DNA of 7,020 nt from Methylovulum sp. (GTDB taxonomy: Bacteria > Pseudomonadota > Gammaproteobacteria > Methylococcales > Methylomonadaceae). This document shows positions 1 to 4,401 of this stretch, piece after piece; positions within the stretch are counted from its first letter, which is position 1, and each line of letters starts with the position of its first letter. A model generated the notes under the pieces. It was not told where the DNA came from, did not search any database, and was given only the letters and a program-made list of their open reading frames with translations. The translations under genes and the position numbers were made by a program. The stretch lies in contig JACXTQ010000004.1 of assembly GCA_016919605.1 (NCBI GenBank), positions 1 through 7,020 of the forward strand, written 5' to 3'.

Positions 1-1042
1 AATCTTCGCGGGCGATGGGGATAAATTGGCAGTCGATTTCGGTTTGCCGTCCGTCATCGGGGTCGGAATCGTGCATATACAGGCAATCGTCATCAAAACC
101 GCTCATGACTACCCAATGCGGGGCTTTTTTCCTGTCCAACAAAAAGGTGCTGATTAGTATCAGCGGTATCGCCCCCGCCTGAAACACGTTAATGAGCTCG
201 CTTTGAGTGATGTTGGCGTAATGGATGGGGATGCCCTGCCCTGCCGCTTCGCGCTTAAAGCAAGTGTCCACCAGTTCGACCAATTGTTTTTTTTCTTCGC
301 TGCGGACACCGTCAATAAACAGGGTGCCGGTTTGGTTGATCCAGACTTCAACGGTAAACCGCCGCCGTTTCGCCGCCAAGGCCAAGCCGACCGGATGGCA
401 ACCGCCGTGGCCTGAGGTCATGTAAATGGTGGTCGCTTCGCGCCAGAGATTAATTTCTTCCTCACGCGAGGGCAGGTAGTTTTTGTCCAGCCCGTGCAGG
501 GCCATCATCAACGCCGCAGGGCCGCAGGTAAAAGGCGTGGTTTGCCTGAGCCAATGCACCGAGCGATGCTGTAAGGTGTCGCCATAACGGCGGATGCGCT
601 TTTGGTAGCGCAACGCGTCTTTGTGGTCTTGATAGTAATCGCGGTAAATGCCAAATTTTTGGAATCCTAAGGCTTCGTAAAGCCTGATGGCGGACAGGTT
701 ATCGACACTGACTTCAAGGCGTAGGTAAAGCCTGCCACTCTCCCGCGCCAGCGTCTCCCCCGCCAACATTAAGGATTTGGCAACGCCCAGACCCCGATGG
801 GCGGCGGCCACGGCGATGGAGTAAATACGCGCCAGACGGGTGCCGGGATGATAGATAATGAGAATATAGCCCAGCAGGAAGTGGTCAACTTCAGCGACCA
901 GTAAGGCGCGTTGCTCGCTGCTTAACCAATGCCGAAAACTGCGGCGGCTTAATCTATCTGTCGTGAAGCTGGCGTTTTCCAGCCTGACCAAGCCATCCAG
1001 ATCAGTAGGCTGTGCGGGGCGGATCAGCGCGGCCACGCTCAT
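1..1042 (-). CDS. GNAT N-acetyltransferase fused to C39-like cysteine peptidase (3' end cut by window)
   Basis: The frame is open from the ATG at 1042 to the left edge, 347 codons with no stop, so the C-terminus is missing. Residues 1-150 form a GNAT domain: acetyl-CoA loop R83-G-L-G-V-A88 (R/QxxGxG/A), preceded by a strand ending IYSIAV (73-78) and followed by the typical N115..Y122-E-A-L-G-F127 segment. Residues 155-347 resemble a C39-type papain-fold peptidase: nucleophile candidate C173 in TTPFTCGPAAL, histidine H309 in PHWVVMSG, and aspartate D327 in HDSDP. The family known from databases is a bifunctional GNAT/peptidase C39 protein found beside RimK-like ligases. It is predicted to be cytoplasmic, as no signal peptide is visible; it would acetylate one substrate and cleave or transfer at a peptide bond. 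The start overlaps the stop of the upstream gene as ATGA and has only a weak Shine-Dalgarno, indicating translational coupling. Substrates are unknown. Confidence 0.9.
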   Translation of the reverse strand, partial: MSVAALIRPAQPTDLDGLVRLENASFTTDRLSRRSFRHWLSSEQRALLVAEVDHFLLGYILIIYHPGTRLARIYSIAVAAAHRGLGVAKSLMLAGETLARESGRLYLRLEVSVDNLSAIRLYEALGFQKFGIYRDYYQDHKDALRYQKRIRRYGDTLQHRSVHWLRQTTPFTCGPAALMMALHGLDKNYLPSREEEINLWREATTIYMTSGHGGCHPVGLALAAKRRRFTVEVWINQTGTLFIDGVRSEEKKQLVELVDTCFKREAAGQGIPIHYANITQSELINVFQAGAIPLILISTFLLDRKKAPHWVVMSGFDDDCLYMHDSDPDDGRQTEIDCQFIPIARED

Positions 1043-2130
1043 AATCCGTGCAACGCCTGTACCAGCACTTGCCGCGCTCTGACCAGCACCATTTGTCGCC
1101 AAGCCACGTCATCGGGGCAAAAATGCTGGCGCATGACTGGGCGGTGCGCGGTACGCGCTTGGGATTGATCGGGTTGCGCCCAGAGCAGATGGTCTTGCAG
1201 TAGGACTTCAAACAGCTCCAGTGTCCGGTAAGTGCCAAATTCTAAAGTGACATAGCAACTACGGGCGTTCATGATGCGGTGCCAAGCAAAATCCAGCAGG
1301 CCTATTTTCGGTACGGACGTAGACGTGCCCAATAACGGCAAGGTCACTGAACCGCCATACCAACGACTCGCCACCGCCGCCCCGGCGCTATCAGGGTCAT
1401 GGTCGCAAATAATCTCGCCGTACCCGAACGGCCCCAGCCCCGTGTGCAGATCAACCACCGCCAGATCACGCTGATGCAAGGCGTAATGGTCTATCAAGGC
1501 TTCGGCGACCAACCTGCCGTGGGCGGGGGCGCGGCCACCGTAAAAAGGCCCTACGGGGTCGGTATATTGTCCGGCGCTGATGGCGCTTTCAAAGGCTTCG
1601 CGCCCGTGCTGGCTGATAAAGTCGGCAAACGCGGCTTGCCGTTGCCGGACATCCGATAAAAATAACGCGGGGCGCAGTTGTTCATAACCGGCATTGGCCG
1701 GCAAGGGTTGGGCAAAATCGACTACATTACGGTTAAGGTCAACGCCATAGGCATCACAACGGCGCTGCCACGCATAGCCCCACGGGGTCAGGGCATGGAT
1801 CATCAGCACAGCGGTATGGTCTGGAATCGTGATATGCCCTTGCGCCAGCAGACCCAGCATATCGGTTTCGATGGCGCTACCGGCAAAGCCTTCAATGCCA
1901 TGCGTTCCGGCAATCACCACCAGCACCTTAGCGGCCTGTTCCGGTCCTAGCCACACCGTGTCGGTAATCAATGCCTCCCCTGTCGGCCCCACACCCGCAC
2001 AAGGGTAAGGGAGGTGGCGCTGATGGCCAGATAGTTGCGCCAACTGTGCCAGCCACCGCTGCCTGCCAGCGGCATAGTCGGTCGGGAATAAGGTCGTGTC
2101 AATGGCGGTAAAAGGGAAATGGGAGGACAT
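1039..2130 (-). CDS. DUF2817 / M14-like zinc carboxypeptidase or deacylase
   Basis: This 363-residue protein matches the DUF2817 family, which has the zinc-peptidase fold of M14 carboxypeptidases and the AstE/AspA amidohydrolases. Visible active-site elements are H77 and E80 in GTHGIEG (HxxE zinc ligands), DLNRN at 131-135 (substrate-binding arginine R134), H229 in VDLHTG (third zinc ligand) and E297 in TLEFGTY (the catalytic glutamate position). All are present in the expected order, so the enzyme should be active. Family members hydrolyse a C-terminal amino acid or an acyl-amino acid amide bond; the actual substrate cannot be read from sequence. No signal peptide is apparent, so a cytoplasmic location is inferred. 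The start at 2130 is supported by an AAGGTGA ribosome site (2144-2138) seven bases upstream. It is first in a two-gene operon with the GNAT/C39 gene and is divergent from the ATP-grasp ligase; it could trim what that ligase adds. Confidence 0.9.
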   Translation of the reverse strand: MSSHFPFTAIDTTLFPTDYAAGRQRWLAQLAQLSGHQRHLPYPCAGVGPTGEALITDTVWLGPEQAAKVLVVIAGTHGIEGFAGSAIETDMLGLLAQGHITIPDHTAVLMIHALTPWGYAWQRRCDAYGVDLNRNVVDFAQPLPANAGYEQLRPALFLSDVRQRQAAFADFISQHGREAFESAISAGQYTDPVGPFYGGRAPAHGRLVAEALIDHYALHQRDLAVVDLHTGLGPFGYGEIICDHDPDSAGAAVASRWYGGSVTLPLLGTSTSVPKIGLLDFAWHRIMNARSCYVTLEFGTYRTLELFEVLLQDHLLWAQPDQSQARTAHRPVMRQHFCPDDVAWRQMVLVRARQVLVQALHGL

Positions 2131-2292
2131 AAGCGCGTCACCTTAGGGGCTGGATAAGAGTTCTTTAGCCATTTTATGCCTAGACACCGGCGGTTTGGGA
2201 ACTATTTTTCCGTACCCTACGAAACTTCTTGTATAAAAAACGGCCTAGTTTCAAAATTGTATTCTACCCACCCTTAAGGATTCCCCCTTGCT
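2131..2292. promoter_or_regulatory. Divergent promoter region between peptidase operon and ATP-grasp gene
   Basis: These 162 bp separate two divergent starts and must hold both promoters. For the plus strand the best -10 candidate is TATAAA (2232-2237), but its -35 is poor; it is followed at once by a small inverted repeat AAAC-ggccta-GTTT (2238-2251) that could be an operator. TTGTAT occurs twice in direct orientation (2229-2234 and 2257-2262). A 9-bp palindrome ACCG-g-CGGT lies at 2186-2194. For the minus strand only a weak TAAAAT (2176-2171) is seen. The ribosome site AAGGA (2276-2280) lies 12 bases before the ATG at 2293, a long spacing. Existence of the region is certain; individual boxes are tentative. 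Confidence 0.45.
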
Positions 2293-3765
2293 ATGGCGCG
2301 CACTCTGCTGGTTGTTGACGATCTTTCCGACTGGAATCCCTATTATCCCAGCGACCAAGTTATCACCTTTGAGCATTATCTCGCCACCGGACAAGGCCAA
2401 GCCGAAGAGCGGGTGCGTATCATCAACCTGTGCGGCAGTTACAGCTACCTCTCCGATGGTTATTATTGTTCGTTATTGGCCGAAGCGCGTAGCCATCATG
2501 TCATCCCTTCCGTCAAAGCCCTAAATGATCTGGGCAAAAACGCGCTGTACCGCTTACAGCTGGATGATTTGTCGCAACCGTTGGCGCGGGCGTTTAAAGG
2601 GCAAAACAAGGACGGCAGCTTTAAACTGTTAAGCTATTTTGGCACCACCCCCGACCCCGCTTTTCAGGAACTGGCGCGGCTATTGTTTGACCGCTTCCCG
2701 TTTCCGGTGCTGGAAGCCACCCTACACTTTGGCCAGCAATGGGAAGTCACCGACTTAAAAGCCATCCCCTATAACAATTTGGACGATGCCAACCAAACCC
2801 TGTTTGCCGAAGCCTTGGACAAGTTCAGCAAAAAAGTCTGGCGTAAAGGCCGGGCGCGGAAAATGGCGCGTTATGACCTGGCCATACTCGTCAACCCGGA
2901 CGAAAAAATACCGCCCAGCAACCGCGCGGCACTGAAAAAATTTATCAAAATCGGCACCGAACTGGGCATTGACGTGGAGCTGATAGGGAAGCAAGATTTT
3001 GGCAGGTTGCCTGAATTTGACGGCCTGTTCATCCGCGAAACCACCTCCATCGACCATTACACCTACCGTTTTGCCAAAAAGGCCGAAGCCGAGGGGCTGA
3101 TGGTCATTGACGACCCCACCTCCATGCTGCGCTGCACCAATAAAGTCTATTTGGCGGATTTGTTCCGCACCCACCGCGTACCGTCACCTAGGGCGTGGAT
3201 ATTGCACAAGGGCAACGCCAGCCATCTCGACAAGCTAGAACAGGAAGCGGGGTTTCCGGTGGTGATTAAAATCCCCGACGGGTCTTTCTCGCGGGGCATT
3301 GACAAAGTGGACAACCGCCAAGAACTGAACCAGAAGGTCGCCGAACTGTTCAAGCAATCGGCGTTACTGTTGGCTCAAGAATTTTTCTACACCGATTTTG
3401 ACTGGCGTATCGGCGTGTTTAACAACAAAGCCCTGTATGCCTGCCGTTATTACATGGTCAAAAACCATTGGCAAATTTACCGCCACGGCGCCACCCGCAC
3501 CGACAGCGGCGACTCGCAAACCCTAGCCACCTTTGAAGTGCCCAAAGCCGTGCTCGATGCCGCCTTAAAAGCCACCCAACACATAGGCAACGGCCTCTAC
3601 GGTGTCGATGTCAAAGAGAAGAACGGCAAAGGCTATGTGATAGAAGTCAACGACAACCCCAGCATCGACAGCGGTGTGGAAGACAAATACCTAGGCGATG
3701 AGCTGTACCGGCTAATAATGACGGAGTTTTTACGGCGCATGGAAAATAGGAGCCGAGGGATATAG
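2293..3765 (+). CDS. RimK-like ATP-grasp ligase with N-terminal RLAN-type domain
   Basis: This 490-residue protein has two parts. Residues 1 to about 190 resemble the RLAN domain, an N-terminal extension found on a subgroup of RimK-like enzymes (MARTLLVVDDLSDWNPYYPS at 1-20). Residues about 195-480 form an ATP-grasp unit: pre-ATP-grasp fold with an FIRETTSIDHYTYRFA segment (246-261), ATP-binding lysine K326 in FPVVIKIPDGSFSRG, adenine-contact region AQEFFYTDFDWRIGVF (361-376), and metal ligands D439, E451 and N453 in EVNDNP, whose spacing (12 then 2) matches E. coli RimK as known from the family. Such enzymes join an amino acid, often glutamate, to a carboxylate through an acyl-phosphate. At 490 residues it is far longer than RimK (about 300), so it should not be called the ribosomal S6 modifier. 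An in-frame stop at 2275 makes ATG 2293 the first possible start. The acceptor is unknown; the divergent peptidase/acetyltransferase operon is the likely partner. Confidence 0.92.
   Translation: MARTLLVVDDLSDWNPYYPSDQVITFEHYLATGQGQAEERVRIINLCGSYSYLSDGYYCSLLAEARSHHVIPSVKALNDLGKNALYRLQLDDLSQPLARAFKGQNKDGSFKLLSYFGTTPDPAFQELARLLFDRFPFPVLEATLHFGQQWEVTDLKAIPYNNLDDANQTLFAEALDKFSKKVWRKGRARKMARYDLAILVNPDEKIPPSNRAALKKFIKIGTELGIDVELIGKQDFGRLPEFDGLFIRETTSIDHYTYRFAKKAEAEGLMVIDDPTSMLRCTNKVYLADLFRTHRVPSPRAWILHKGNASHLDKLEQEAGFPVVIKIPDGSFSRGIDKVDNRQELNQKVAELFKQSALLLAQEFFYTDFDWRIGVFNNKALYACRYYMVKNHWQIYRHGATRTDSGDSQTLATFEVPKAVLDAALKATQHIGNGLYGVDVKEKNGKGYVIEVNDNPSIDSGVEDKYLGDELYRLIMTEFLRRMENRSRGI
3713..3765 (+). 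repeat. Direct repeat, copy 1 (3' end of ATP-grasp gene)
   Basis: Positions 3713-3737 (25 bp) are identical to 4159-4183, and the similarity continues, at a lower level, to the stop codon. Here the sequence encodes the last residues of the ligase, IMTEFLRRMENRSRGI and TAG. The second copy lies 446 bp downstream. Gene 3' ends are common sites for site-specific integration because the incoming DNA can restore the reading frame; whether that happened here is inference. Confidence 0.85.
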
Positions 3766-3877
3766 GCTGGCTAGTCACTGCCCTTAAGTGAGCGCCACTT
3801 TCCATAAACAGGCAGAACAACCACCTAACCACGCGGGTAATTCCTTTTGGCGGGCGTTTCCAGACACCACTCCAGCC

Positions 3878-3955
3878 TCACATTTTCAGCGGCACACCCG
3901 TAAGTGATTGGATCAACCCCCATAAAACCCCCAAAGCAATCACAAACAGCATCAT
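3878..3955 (-). CDS. Candidate 25-residue hydrophobic small protein
   Basis: From ATG at 3955 the minus strand reads 25 codons to a TGA. The product begins MMLFVIALGVLWGLIQSL, an almost unbroken hydrophobic run suited to one membrane helix, then TGVPLKM. A plausible ribosome site AGAGGG (3970-3965) sits nine bases upstream, and further upstream (minus strand) lies a TATAAT (4074-4069) with a TTGTTT (4099-4094) at a long 19-bp spacing. It resembles in general form the single-helix mini-subunits of membrane complexes (KdpF, CydX type) but no specific family is recognised and no complex is encoded nearby. Chance is a real alternative for a frame this short. Confidence 0.3.
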   Translation of the reverse strand: MMLFVIALGVLWGLIQSLTGVPLKM

Positions 3956-4158
3956 TTTAATACACCCTCTTTCGCCACTACCTTTATATGATATAATTTA
4001 ATAAACCTTTGTTTTTAATACTATACACCATAACTACACCGCCACATAAATACCCGCATAAACTAGGAATTATAGCGTTATATCATTGAAATTAAACAAA
4101 AATTAGCACACGCCCCAAACCCGCCACCTAAAAAAAGCAAACGCGCCCTATCCGCCGA

Positions 4159-4217
4159 TAATAATGACGGAGTTTTTACGGCGGATGAAGAATAGAAGCC
4201 GGGGAATTAGGTTATAG
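4159..4217 (+). pseudogene. Remnant 3' end of a second RimK-like ATP-grasp gene (direct repeat, copy 2)
   Basis: The frame from 4161 encodes IMTEFLRRMKNRSRGIRL and a TAG at 4215-4217. Against the true ligase C-terminus (475-490) the first 16 residues differ only at one place (E484 to K). The first 25 bp are identical; beyond them the codon differences are synonymous in CGC/CGG, AGG/AGA, CGA/CGG, GGG/GGA and ATA/ATT, and non-synonymous only in GAA/AAG. The stop is shifted by two codons. This pattern is that of a homologous gene that diverged under protein-level selection, so it is a displaced tail from another allele or species and not a recent local duplication. Upstream of 4159 the similarity fades into unrelated AT-rich sequence, so there is no gene body. 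Confidence 0.8.
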
Positions 4218-4234
4218 TATTGTTCTTTCGCTTT

Positions 4235-4270
4235 GGTGACACTGTCATCCTGCATTTAACTTTCATGCAG
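4235..4270. promoter_or_regulatory. Two small inverted repeats upstream of the R-M gene
   Basis: TGAC-act-GTCA (4237-4247) is followed immediately by CTGCAT-(9 nt)-ATGCAG (4250-4270). The second can form a six-base-pair hairpin. There is no following T-run, so a terminator is unlikely. Either element could be a protein-binding operator for the downstream restriction-modification gene, since many such systems are repressor-controlled, but no controller gene is visible in the window and the function is a guess. Confidence 0.3.
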
Positions 4271-4330
4271 TAAATATAACGGGTGAAAAGTGACCTTAAT
4301 TGCGGTTTAATAACCAAAGACCAAACATTA

Positions 4331-4358
4331 CTGACAACTATAAAAATTTAGACATACT
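4331..4358 (+). promoter_or_regulatory. Candidate sigma-70 promoter for the R-M gene
   Basis: CTGACA (4331-4336, five of six matches to TTGACA) and CATACT (4353-4358, four of six to TATAAT) are 16 bp apart, an acceptable spacing. Transcription would begin near 4365, giving a leader of roughly 35 bases before the TTG start. It is the best-scoring pair by eye in this AT-rich stretch, where chance matches are frequent. Confidence 0.35.
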
Positions 4359-4385
4359 CCCCTATGTTATTCAGCTTAAAAATAT

Positions 4386-4401
4386 GGAGTGAAACCTGTT
4401 G
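4386..4401 (+). promoter_or_regulatory. Ribosome-binding site that fixes a TTG start
   Basis: GGAG (4386-4389) lies nine bases before the TTG at 4399. The frame is closed upstream by a TGA at 4390-4392, leaving only CTG 4396 and TTG 4399 as upstream starts, and no in-frame ATG occurs until about codon 148, inside the nuclease domain. The TTG is therefore the best start. A two-codon frame ATG-GAG-TGA (4384-4392) overlaps the site. Confidence 0.6.

Larger units (their letters stand above)
3766..4398. other. Intergenic AT-rich junction region
   Basis: This 633-bp gap has no long reading frame with recognisable content. It begins GC-moderate and becomes clearly AT-rich from about 3950, marking the passage from core-like to accessory DNA. 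Contents are a candidate 25-codon hydrophobic ORF on the minus strand (3878-3955), the second copy of the ligase gene tail (4159-4217), two small inverted repeats (4235-4270) and a possible promoter (4331-4358). No rho-independent terminator is evident after the ATP-grasp gene: the only hairpin there, TCACT/AGTGA at 3775-3791, is five base pairs and has no T-run. No tRNA or transposase remnant is seen. Confidence 0.7.

Noticed and set aside
1399..1950. Two plus-strand frames of 86 and 90 codons (1399-1659 and 1678-1950)
   Set aside because: Both lie antisense within the DUF2817 gene, which keeps all of its active-site motifs.
2755..3174. 139-codon minus-strand reading frame inside the ATP-grasp gene
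   Set aside because: It is fully antisense to a gene with clear catalytic motifs, has no recognisable domain, and is a product of the GC-biased codon usage of the true frame.
2293..3765. Naming the ATP-grasp gene rimK
   Set aside because: The catalytic half is RimK-like, but the 190-residue N-terminal extension and the neighbours place it in a different subgroup from the S6-modifying enzyme.
3775..3791. TCACT/AGTGA hairpin just after the ATP-grasp stop as a terminator
   Set aside because: The stem has only five pairs with a seven-base loop and no T-run follows.
3992..3997. Perfect TATAAT on the plus strand as a promoter
   Set aside because: The sequence 16-18 bp upstream has no -35 resemblance and no plus-strand gene begins nearby; such matches are expected in this AT-rich stretch.
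3766..4398. CRISPR array, tRNA gene or insertion sequence in the gap
   Set aside because: No regularly spaced repeats, no cloverleaf-like arms with a TTC loop, and no terminal inverted repeats with transposase fragments were seen by eye.
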